DNA from: Williamsia muralis
GTDB lineage: Bacteria > Actinomycetota > Actinomycetes > Mycobacteriales > Mycobacteriaceae
Assembly (NCBI RefSeq): GCF_002735905.1
Contig: NZ_PEBD01000004.1
Location: 124,001-188,000 of the forward strand
Length of the DNA: 64,000 bases
Reading direction: 5' to 3'
Within the stretch, counting starts at the first letter, position 1, and every line of letters begins with the position of its first letter. The notes beneath the pieces are model-generated. The model made no database searches. It saw nothing but the letters and a program-made list of their open reading frames with translations, and was not told the DNA's origin. The position numbers and the translations under genes are program-made. Positions 55,299-61,980 of the stretch are shown here, piece by piece.

Positions 55299-57680
55299 TC
55301 AGCTCAGATGCTCGGGCTGCGGTTGGGTCTTGTGACTCCAGTCCGATCCGGTCGAGTCCTGATCGGCGGCGTTCTCGGTGGCTCTGCCCTGGCCGGCCGG
55401 AACCAGTGAGACGATGATCGACTTCGATGTCGGGCAATTGCTCTGCAGTGCGGTCGAGTCCAGTGGCACAAGAGGATTGGTCTCGGGATAGTACGCAGCA
55501 GCCGAACCCCGTGGCGTCGCGTACTCCACGATCCGGAACGAGGGCGCACACCGCACGTTGTCGTCGTCATCCCATTTGGTGACGATGTCGACGATGTCGC
55601 CGTCCCGAAATCCCAGCGCGGAGATGTCTTCGCGGTGGACGAAGACAACACGGCGACCACCCTCGATACCGCGGTACCGGTCGCTGAAGCCGTAGATGGT
55701 GGTGTTGAACTGGTCGTGGCTTCGAAGTGTCTGCAGAATCAGGTGATTCGGCGGGACCTGGAGAACATCGATGGGGGAGACGGCGAACTCGCCGAGACCC
55801 GACTCGGTGTCGAACGTTCGGGAGTCCCGAGGTGGGTGCGGCAGGATGAACCCGCCGGGCCTGCGGACATTCACCTCATAGCCTTCGCATCCGGGCACCA
55901 CCTGCGCTATGTGCGCTCGGATGTTGCGGTAGTCGTCGCGCATGGCTTCCCAATTGATGCCATGCCGGTCGCCGATGGTGGCTTCGGCGATCGAGGTGAT
56001 GATCGCGACCTCGGACTTGAGGTGCGGGCTCGCCGGAGGGAGCGGTCCACGCGAGGCGTGCACCGAGCAGGTCGAGTCCTCTACCGAGATGTACTGCTGC
56101 CCACTGGCTTGCACATCCTTCTCCGTGCGGCCGAGGGTCGGCAGGATCAGCGCGGTCTCGCCGCACACCAGGTGGCCGCGGTTGATCTTCGTGGAGATCT
56201 GCACGGTCATCCGGACCTTGCGCAGAGCGTCGAACGTGACGTCGCTGTCCGGGGTTGCCTGGGCGAAGTTGCCGCCCAGACCCAGGAAGAAGTGCGCCTT
56301 GCCGTCGCGCATCGCGCGGATGGAGTCGACGGTGTCGAGCCCGTGCTCGCGCGGGGGATCGAACCCGAACTCCTTCTGGATGGCGTCGAGGAAGTGCTGC
56401 GGGGGACGTTCCCAGATGCCCATCGTGCGGTCGCCCTGCACGTTCGAATGCCCCCGCACGGGGAACAATCCCGCGCCCGGCTTGCCGATGTTGCCCTGTG
56501 CGAAAGCGAGGTTGGTGACCTCTTTGATGGTGGCAACCGCATTACGATGCTGCGTCAGTCCCATCGCCCAGCAGAACACCGTGGCCTTCGAATCCCGCAG
56601 GAGTTCGGCAGCTTCGGTGATCTGTGCGCGCGAGAGTCCGGTGGTGGAGGTGACAACGTCCCAGTCGACGGCACTGACATGCTCGCGCCACGCGTCGAAA
56701 CCGGTAGTGTGCGCGTCGATGAAGTCGTGGTCCAGTGCGTCCCACTCCACGAGTAGGGATCCGATCGCCTGGAAGAGCGCGAGGTCGCCGTTCAAGGCGA
56801 TCGGCAGGAACATGTCGGTCAGGTCGGTGCCCGGCCCGACCATGCCGCGGGGGGTCTGCGGATTCTTGAAGTTGACGAGTCCGGCTTCACGCAGCGGATT
56901 GATCGACAGGATCTTCGCGCCGTTCTGTTTCGCCTTCTCCAGGGCGGAGAGCATCCGGGGGTGGTTGGTGCCCGGATTCTGGCCGGCGATGATGATCAGC
57001 TCAGCGTTGTAGACGTCGTCCAGGGTGACGCTCGCCTTGCCGATCCCGATCGATTCCTGCAGTGCGATGGACGTGGACTCGTGACACATGTTCGAGCAAT
57101 CGGGCATGTTGTTGGTGCCGAAAGCGCGCGCGAACAGCTGGTAGACAAAGGCGGACTCGTTCGAGGCCCGGCCCGATGTGTAGAAGACGGCTTCGTCGGG
57201 TGAGGCGAGACCGTTGAGTTCGTCGCCGATGAGCGCGAAGGCGTCATCCCAGTCGATGGGTTCGTAATGTGTTCCGCCGGGACGCTTGATCATCGGATGA
57301 GTGATGCGCCCTTGCTGGCCCAGCCAGTGTTCGGTGCGCCCGGACAGATCCTCGATGCTGTGTGCGGCGAAGAACTCCGGAGTTGCCCGGTTCGTGGTGC
57401 CCTCCTCGGCCACAGCCTTGGCACCGTTCTCGCAGAACTCGGCGGCGTGGCGATGGCCCGGGTCGGGGTCCGGCCAGGCGCAGCTCATGCAATCGAAGCC
57501 CTCGGCCTGGTTCAATTTGAGCAGCGTCTTGGCGGTCCGGACCGCCCCCATGTGGCCGAGGGCGCGTTTCATCGAGACGGCGACGGCGGTGGCGCCCGCT
57601 GCATGGGACTTCGGCTTCTCGATGTCGAGCTGCGCGAGATCCAGCTCGTTCTGTTGTTTGTCCACGTCCGGGTCCGGCAT
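55299..57680 (-). CDS. FdhF/YdeP-family molybdopterin oxidoreductase
   Basis: 793 residues from the ATG at 57678-57680, after GGAGG. N-terminal iron-sulfur ligands CMSCAW...CENG, then the molybdopterin dinucleotide domain (YTSGRASNESAFVYQLFARAFGTNNMPDCSNMCHES) with a Cys where formate dehydrogenases have Cys or Sec. C-terminal Molydop_binding domain (DISALGFRDGDIVDIVTKW). YdeP-like enzymes have uncertain substrates; formate or acid-stress roles are proposed in others. No partner subunits or FdhD gene adjoin. Confidence 0.92.
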   Translation of the reverse strand: MPDPDVDKQQNELDLAQLDIEKPKSHAAGATAVAVSMKRALGHMGAVRTAKTLLKLNQAEGFDCMSCAWPDPDPGHRHAAEFCENGAKAVAEEGTTNRATPEFFAAHSIEDLSGRTEHWLGQQGRITHPMIKRPGGTHYEPIDWDDAFALIGDELNGLASPDEAVFYTSGRASNESAFVYQLFARAFGTNNMPDCSNMCHESTSIALQESIGIGKASVTLDDVYNAELIIIAGQNPGTNHPRMLSALEKAKQNGAKILSINPLREAGLVNFKNPQTPRGMVGPGTDLTDMFLPIALNGDLALFQAIGSLLVEWDALDHDFIDAHTTGFDAWREHVSAVDWDVVTSTTGLSRAQITEAAELLRDSKATVFCWAMGLTQHRNAVATIKEVTNLAFAQGNIGKPGAGLFPVRGHSNVQGDRTMGIWERPPQHFLDAIQKEFGFDPPREHGLDTVDSIRAMRDGKAHFFLGLGGNFAQATPDSDVTFDALRKVRMTVQISTKINRGHLVCGETALILPTLGRTEKDVQASGQQYISVEDSTCSVHASRGPLPPASPHLKSEVAIITSIAEATIGDRHGINWEAMRDDYRNIRAHIAQVVPGCEGYEVNVRRPGGFILPHPPRDSRTFDTESGLGEFAVSPIDVLQVPPNHLILQTLRSHDQFNTTIYGFSDRYRGIEGGRRVVFVHREDISALGFRDGDIVDIVTKWDDDDNVRCAPSFRIVEYATPRGSAAAYYPETNPLVPLDSTALQSNCPTSKSIIVSLVPAGQGRATENAADQDSTGSDWSHKTQPQPEHLS

Positions 57681-57864
57681 GTCGGCCTCCTACGATTTCC
57701 GAGTCCATCGAGGGAGTCCGGATCGGACAACCCCGATGCGCTTTTGTGCGAAGCCTGTGGGCTCAGGCAAACATACGACGGTGACTTTTACGGTAGGACG
57801 TCTCGCGCCATTTGACGAATGGGGATCCTGCGTCGTGCCGGCTTCGTAGGCAGGCCGTACTTTG

Positions 57865-57874
57865 TGACATGTCA
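57865..57874. promoter_or_regulatory. Palindrome TGACATGTCA upstream of SnoaL-MarR operon
   Basis: A perfect 10-bp palindrome, flanked as GTGACATGTCAT (12 bp), 30 bases before the SnoaL-like start. The same 12-mer recurs at the SDR promoter (59590). The two sites bracket a MarR gene and are its likely operators. A weak -10 (TACTTT, 57858-57863) lies just upstream. Confidence 0.78.
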
Positions 57875-57904
57875 TCGGAAAACCCGCCGAACACAGGGAG
57901 CTGC

Positions 57905-58273
57905 ATGTCTGACGAAGTGACTGCGCTGATGGAAGCGAACTTGCTGGCGGTGTTCGGTGAGTCCGATCGAGAGCGGCGCGCGAAAGCGATTATGGAGACC
58001 TACACCGACGACGTCGTCTGGACGGACGAAGAAGGAGTCACGGTGGGGCGAGATGCCCTGGCTGCAAAGGCGCAAACGCTGCTCGATGGTATGCAGGGCC
58101 TGGTCTTCAGCAAGGTCGGCAACGTGCAGAAGGCTCAAAACTTCGGCCATCTCGCCTGGAAGCTGGGTCCTCCCGGGCAAGATCCGGTGGCCACCGGTTT
58201 CGATGCCGCACTCGTGACCGACGGTCGGATCTCTGCGCTGTACACCGTCATCACCGGGCCTGAGAAGGAGTGA
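57905..58273 (+). CDS. SnoaL-like small hydrolase/isomerase-fold protein
   Basis: 122 residues from the ATG at 57905, after AGGGAGC. NTF2/SnoaL cone fold: MEANLLAVFGESDRERRAKAIMETYTDDVVWTDEEGVTVGRDALAAKAQTLLDGM, then strands ending ALYTVITGPEKE. These bind small aromatics or steroids and include isomerases and cyclases. Its stop is one base from the MarR start, so they form an operon. Substrate unknown. Confidence 0.88.
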   Translation: MSDEVTALMEANLLAVFGESDRERRAKAIMETYTDDVVWTDEEGVTVGRDALAAKAQTLLDGMQGLVFSKVGNVQKAQNFGHLAWKLGPPGQDPVATGFDAALVTDGRISALYTVITGPEKE

Positions 58274-58274
58274 G

Positions 58275-58754
58275 GTGGCCTCGAGCGAGTGGTTGACCCC
58301 ATCTCAGCAGCGGACGTGGCTGAACTACATGAGGGTCTACCACCGGCTCGAGTACGAGATGAACAGCCATCTTCAGGCCGAACTGGGTATGTCGCTCGGT
58401 GACTACACCGTGATGAACGCGTTGTCGGGCGCGGACAATCACCGTATGCCGTTGACGAAGCTGGCAACGACGATCGGGTGGGAGCGCAGCCGACTGTCGC
58501 ATCACCTGCAGAGGATGAGCCGCCGCGGAATCGTCGAGCGGACCCAATCCGCCGTCGATCGACGCGTCACCGACGCTGTGTTGACCGAGGCCGGCTGGGA
58601 ACAGTTGAAGAACGCGGCCCCACGGCACGTGGCCCGGATCCGGCAACTCTTCTTCGCCGACCTCGATACCGCCCAGGAATCCGAACTCGCCGACATCCTC
58701 GCGCTCGTCTACGAGAACATCCTGCGTGAGGGCACGTTGCCCCGCCCGGATTAG
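58275..58754 (+). CDS. MarR-family regulator
   Basis: 159 residues, GTG start. The winged HTH is MPLTKLATTIGWERSRLSHHLQRMSRRGIVERTQSAVDRRVTDAVLTEAGWEQL, with dimer helices at both ends. It is the second gene of an operon with the SnoaL gene and convergent with the SDR gene, both of which have the palindrome TGACATGTCA upstream. It most likely represses both and is released by a phenolic or other small ligand. Its stop codon is in the first of three 20-bp repeats. Confidence 0.92.
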   Translation: MASSEWLTPSQQRTWLNYMRVYHRLEYEMNSHLQAELGMSLGDYTVMNALSGADNHRMPLTKLATTIGWERSRLSHHLQRMSRRGIVERTQSAVDRRVTDAVLTEAGWEQLKNAAPRHVARIRQLFFADLDTAQESELADILALVYENILREGTLPRPD

Positions 58755-58800
58755 ATCTGCCCCGCCCGGATTAGATCTGCCCTGCCCGGATTAGATCTGT
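58741..58800. repeat. Three tandem 20-bp repeats spanning both convergent stop codons
   Basis: CCCGCCCGGATTAGATCTGC at 58741-58760, identical at 58761-58780, and with two changes (CCT for CCC at the start and a final T) at 58781-58800. Copy 1 contains the MarR stop (TAG) and copy 3 the SDR stop (TAA on the minus strand). The array separates the two genes by two spare units, so it looks like a slippage-type expansion that kept both reading frames intact. Possible VNTR. Confidence 0.95.
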
Positions 58801-59537
58801 TCAGCGCCTCCGTCGACGAACACCTCGGACCCGGTCATGAAACTGCTCTGGTCGGAAGCCAGGAACAGCACGGCCGCGGCGATCTCGTCGGGCTGACCCA
58901 GGCGGTGCATCGGCACTGTTGCCGCCATCCCGTCGAGCAGCGCCTGTTCCTCCCCATCGGATGCGAGTCCCTTGAGTCCAGGGGTCTCGACCGGCCCCGG
59001 AACAATCGTGTTGACGCGGATCTTGCGGTCGACCAGTTCGGCCGCCCATGTTCGTCCGAGCGATCGGATCGCTGCCTTCGAAGCCGCGTACGCGCCGAAG
59101 GCGGGGACCCCTGCAGAAGCAGAGGTCGATCCGGCAAGCACGACCGAAGCGCCCTCGTTCAGCAGTGGCAGCACCGACTGCACGGTGAAGACCGTTCCGC
59201 CGACGTTGCGATTGAGGGTGTCCGCGAGGTGCTCGGGTGTCTCGTCGGCGAGGGTGGCAAACTCGCCGCCGCCTGCATTGGCGAAGACGATGTCGAGTCC
59301 TCGGCCGCGGTCGGCGATGGCTTGCGCGAGGGCCCGTAGGTCGGTGGGGTCGGTGACGTCGCTGCGAACCCCGGTCGCCTGCGCGCCGAGTGTCGACACG
59401 GCCGCATCGATCCCCGTTTGACTGCGGCCGGTGATGAACACGTGGGCGCCCTCGGCTGTGAGTCGCTGCGCTGACGCGAGTCCGATACCCGAGGTACCGC
59501 CGGTGACGAGGGCTGTCTTACCCGTGAGCTGAGCCAT
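58791..59537 (-). CDS. Short-chain dehydrogenase/reductase
   Basis: 248 residues, classical SDR. Cofactor motif TGGTSGIG at residues 12-19, NAG motif in FANAGGGEF, catalytic Ser then Tyr-x-x-x-Lys in FGAYAASKAAIRS (Y and K separated by three), and the C-terminal GSEVFVDGG. Uses NAD(P)H; substrate unknown. Convergent with the MarR gene. The operator TGACATGTCA lies 53 bases upstream of its start, linking it to the SnoaL-MarR operon. Confidence 0.94.
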   Translation of the reverse strand: MAQLTGKTALVTGGTSGIGLASAQRLTAEGAHVFITGRSQTGIDAAVSTLGAQATGVRSDVTDPTDLRALAQAIADRGRGLDIVFANAGGGEFATLADETPEHLADTLNRNVGGTVFTVQSVLPLLNEGASVVLAGSTSASAGVPAFGAYAASKAAIRSLGRTWAAELVDRKIRVNTIVPGPVETPGLKGLASDGEEQALLDGMAATVPMHRLGQPDEIAAAVLFLASDQSSFMTGSEVFVDGGAEQI

Positions 59538-59589
59538 GATGACTTCCTAACTTCTTGATGCGGGCTGTCTGCCCGCTCAATAGAACACA

Positions 59590-59599
59590 TGACATGTCA
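59590..59599. promoter_or_regulatory. Palindrome TGACATGTCA upstream of the SDR gene
   Basis: Second copy of the MarR-linked palindrome; the shared 12-mer GTGACATGTCAT reads on the SDR strand. It lies between the divergent SDR gene and the hypothetical gene at 59665 and could affect both. Confidence 0.78.
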
Positions 59600-59664
59600 C
59601 GCTATTCCCCATTGCTCGAACGGGCAGGCACACTGGAGTCCTCACCGCACAACAGGAGTGATCA

Positions 59665-60066
59665 ATGAGTACCAACGGACCGTTCGGCTTCGAGCCCGAG
59701 GATTTCGACCGCTTTGCCAGAGAGGCCGGCGAGGGATTCCGCGACATGCTGGGCCAGGTTGCCAAGGGAATGTCTCAATCCGGAGGCGAGAACCCCCTGG
59801 CGTCGCTACTTCGCGACTCGGTGTTCAGCACGGCGTCGCAGCGCACCAAGCCCGCGCCGCCGACGCGTGAGACCACGGGCGACACCGGTGACGGTGTCTG
59901 GGCCATCTACACCGTCGCCGAAGACGGTTCGGCTCGCATCGACCAGGTGTACGCCTCAGAACTCGATGCTCTGCGCGCGCACAAAGACAATGTGGACCCG
60001 CAACGGCGAGTCCGGTTCCTGCCCTACGGCGTCTCGGTCGGAGTTCTGGACGACAGCGGCTCATAG
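59665..60066 (+). CDS. Hypothetical protein
   Basis: 133 residues. The N-terminal 50 residues form a Gly/Phe-rich amphipathic segment (FGFEPEDFDRFAREAGEGFRDMLGQVAKGMSQ). A polar linker follows, then a compact domain VWAIYTVAEDGSARIDQVYASELDALRAHKDNVDPQRRVRFLPYGVSVG. The last domain resembles small proteins found in actinomycetes but I cannot name a family. Followed by a strong terminator. Confidence 0.72.
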   Translation: MSTNGPFGFEPEDFDRFAREAGEGFRDMLGQVAKGMSQSGGENPLASLLRDSVFSTASQRTKPAPPTRETTGDTGDGVWAIYTVAEDGSARIDQVYASELDALRAHKDNVDPQRRVRFLPYGVSVGVLDDSGS

Positions 60067-60157
60067 CCCGAAAGTGTGTTGTTGTGGCGGCGCCGACCTG
60101 GGCTTTCGGTCGCAATAACCACACATCATCGGGGAGTGGGCGGCTGAAAACGAGGAA

Positions 60158-60185
60158 ACCCGGCTCTGGTCACCCAGAGCCGGGT
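60158..60185. terminator. Strong stem-loop terminator
   Basis: ACCCGGCTCTGG (60158-60169) pairs perfectly with CCAGAGCCGGGT (60174-60185) around TCAC. It can end transcription of the hypothetical gene from the left and of the tRNA from the right. Confidence 0.88.
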
Positions 60186-60217
60186 CTCACTGCTTGTGTC
60201 TCAACCAACACATCTAA

Positions 60218-60287
60218 CGGTCGGATCCGGGCTTCGCCCTTCTCCTCCAGCCTATCGGTCGGATCCGGGCTTCGCCCTTCTCCTCCA
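60218..60287. repeat. Two direct 32-bp repeats next to tRNA-Pro
   Basis: An identical 32-base unit occurs at 60218-60249 and 60256-60287, period 38. Each unit contains GGGC-TTC-GCCC and the palindrome CGGATCCG. They lie directly downstream of the tRNA gene on its strand and may help end its transcript, or be the trace of a duplication at the tRNA. Confidence 0.92.
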
Positions 60288-60289
60288 TG

Positions 60290-60363
60290 TCGGGGTGGCG
60301 GGATTCGAACCCACGACCTCTTCGTCCCGAACGAAGCACGCTACCAAGCTGCGCCACACCCCG
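60290..60363 (-). tRNA. tRNA-Pro (anticodon CGG)
   Basis: 74 bases on the minus strand without encoded CCA. Acceptor arm CGGGGTG pairs with CACCCCG, discriminator A; D loop CGCAGCTTGGTAGCG; anticodon stem CTTCG/CGAAG with loop TTCGGGA, giving anticodon CGG; T arm GTGGGTTCGAATCCCGC. TAAGCT about 20 bases upstream may be the -10. Confidence 0.95.
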
Positions 60364-60429
60364 TGATCAATCAGCCTGCGATAGCTTACCTCAGCCGCGG
60401 TAGCGGATTAAATCGCCTGGTCATGACGG

Positions 60430-61425
60430 TCAATTGGCTTCGGCATTCACCGGAGGCAGTGACCCCTCCTGCTCGTAGTCGGCGTCGCCGGCCGATACGG
60501 GGGTGAGGGTGAGCAGCGTGGCCTCGGGCCGGCAGCAGAAGCGGGCCGGGACATACGGCGAGGTGCCCAGACCGGCACTGACGTGAAGCTTCATCGCCGC
60601 ACCCCATGCCGACACGCCTTTGACCCGTGACCGGTCGAGGTCGCAGTTGGTCACGATGGCGCCGACACCGGGCAGGCACAGCTGGCCCCCGTGGGTGTGC
60701 CCGGCCATCACGAGGTCGTACCCGTCGTCGGCGAACCGGTCGAGCACACGCGGCTCGGGCGAGTGGGTCAGACCCAGGCGCAGATGCGCCAGGGGGTTGG
60801 GACGTCCCTCGATGGTCTCGTAGCGGTCGCGGCCGATGTGCGGATCGTCGACGCCCGCAGCAGCCACCCGCACCCCGGCGACCTCGAGTTCACGCACCGA
60901 GTGGGTGGCGTCGAGCCAGCCACGCTCGGTGAACGCCGCGCGCAGATCCTGCCACGGAAGCGGCTCCCCGTGGGTGCGCTTGTGGTCTTTCTTGAAGTAC
61001 TTCAGCGGGTTCTTCGGAATGGGCGCGAAGTAGTCGTTGGACCCGAACACGAAGAGCCCGGGAAGCGACAACAGATCGCCCAGCGCCTGGACCACGGCCG
61101 GTACCGACTGCGGATGGGCCAAGTTGTCGCCGGTGTTGATGACGAGGTCGGGCTGCAGCGCGGCGAGCTCCTGAACCCATGCTTGCTTGAGCCGCTGTCC
61201 CGGCATCATGTGGAGGTCGCTGATGTGCAGCACCCGCAGCGAAGTGGAGCCGGGCTCGAGAACCGACAGGGTCTCGTGTCGCAGCGCAAACGCGTTTCGC
61301 TCGATCAAGGTCGCATAGGCGAGACCGGCGGCGCCCGCGGCCGCGACCCCCGCGATCGCGTGGACCGGGGTCAGTGCGGCGAGTTGATCTGTGCGACGAG
61401 TGATGCTTTTTCGTCCCTGAGGCAT
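60430..61425 (-). CDS. Membrane-associated metallophosphoesterase
   Basis: 331 residues from the ATG at 61423-61425. An N-terminal helix (AIAGVAAAGAAGLAYATLIER) anchors it. The phosphoesterase motifs are in order: VLHISDLHMMPGQ (D-x-H), NTGDNLAHP (GD), FVFGSNDYF (GSND in place of GNHD), LGLTHSPEP and MAGHTHGGQL (GHxH). The GSND variant is typical of this YaeI-like or Rv3683-like group. Probably hydrolyses an envelope lipid or nucleotide. Next to ponA2, as in mycobacteria. Confidence 0.92.
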   Translation of the reverse strand: MPQGRKSITRRTDQLAALTPVHAIAGVAAAGAAGLAYATLIERNAFALRHETLSVLEPGSTSLRVLHISDLHMMPGQRLKQAWVQELAALQPDLVINTGDNLAHPQSVPAVVQALGDLLSLPGLFVFGSNDYFAPIPKNPLKYFKKDHKRTHGEPLPWQDLRAAFTERGWLDATHSVRELEVAGVRVAAAGVDDPHIGRDRYETIEGRPNPLAHLRLGLTHSPEPRVLDRFADDGYDLVMAGHTHGGQLCLPGVGAIVTNCDLDRSRVKGVSAWGAAMKLHVSAGLGTSPYVPARFCCRPEATLLTLTPVSAGDADYEQEGSLPPVNAEAN

Positions 61426-61495
61426 CTGGCCAGAATACGCCCGCAGGCGCAAAACGGGTGCGGACCGGCGACCTCGGCGGCGTAGGTTTGACCAC

Positions 61496-61963
61496 ATGTC
61501 CACGATCAAAGAGCAGATCCGCACCGATCTGACCGCTGCCATGAAAGCCAAGAACACCACGGTCACCGGGACCCTGCGGATGGTCTTGGCCGCCATTCAG
61601 TCCGAAGAGGTGTCGGGCAAGGCTGCCCGCGAGTTGACCGATGACGACGTGATGAAAGTGCTTGCGCGTGAAAGCAAGAAGCGTGCAGAGGCGGCCGCGG
61701 TGTTCGCGGAGAACAATCGCGAGGAACTGGCAGAGAAGGAACGCGCCGAGGGCGAGATCATCGCCGGGTACCTACCCGCGCAACTGTCCGACGAGGAACT
61801 GGCGGGCATCGTCGACCAAGCTGTCGCAGCCGTCACCGAGGAGACCGGTGAGGCGCCGGCCATGAGGCAGATGGGCCAGGTGATGGGGCACGCCACCAAG
61901 CTCGCCGCCGGTCGCGCCGACGGCAAGCGCCTGTCATCGGCGATTCGCGCGCGCCTGCAGTAA
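61496..61963 (+). CDS. GatB/YqeY-domain protein
   Basis: 155 residues, all helical. The YqeY pattern is clear: LKAK-like RTDLTAAMKAKNTTVTGTLRMVLAAIQSEEV, then EREAAEVFAENNREELAEKE-type helix and the C-terminal AVTEETGEAPAMRQMGQVMGHATKLAAGRADGKRLSSAIRARL related to the GatB tail domain. Thought to bind tRNA; possible role in amidotransferase or tRNA quality. Divergent from the phosphoesterase gene by 70 bases. Confidence 0.93.
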   Translation: MSTIKEQIRTDLTAAMKAKNTTVTGTLRMVLAAIQSEEVSGKAARELTDDDVMKVLARESKKRAEAAAVFAENNREELAEKERAEGEIIAGYLPAQLSDEELAGIVDQAVAAVTEETGEAPAMRQMGQVMGHATKLAAGRADGKRLSSAIRARLQ

Positions 61964-61980
61964 TCCGGCTGCCCGGCGAA

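Noticed and set aside
58741-58800. Three short repeats as a possible CRISPR array
   Set aside because: Units are contiguous with no spacers, and no cas genes are present.
60218-60363. A prophage or genomic-island attachment site at tRNA-Pro
   Set aside because: No integrase, no phage genes, and the duplicated unit is not part of the tRNA 3' end. Kept only as a repeat.
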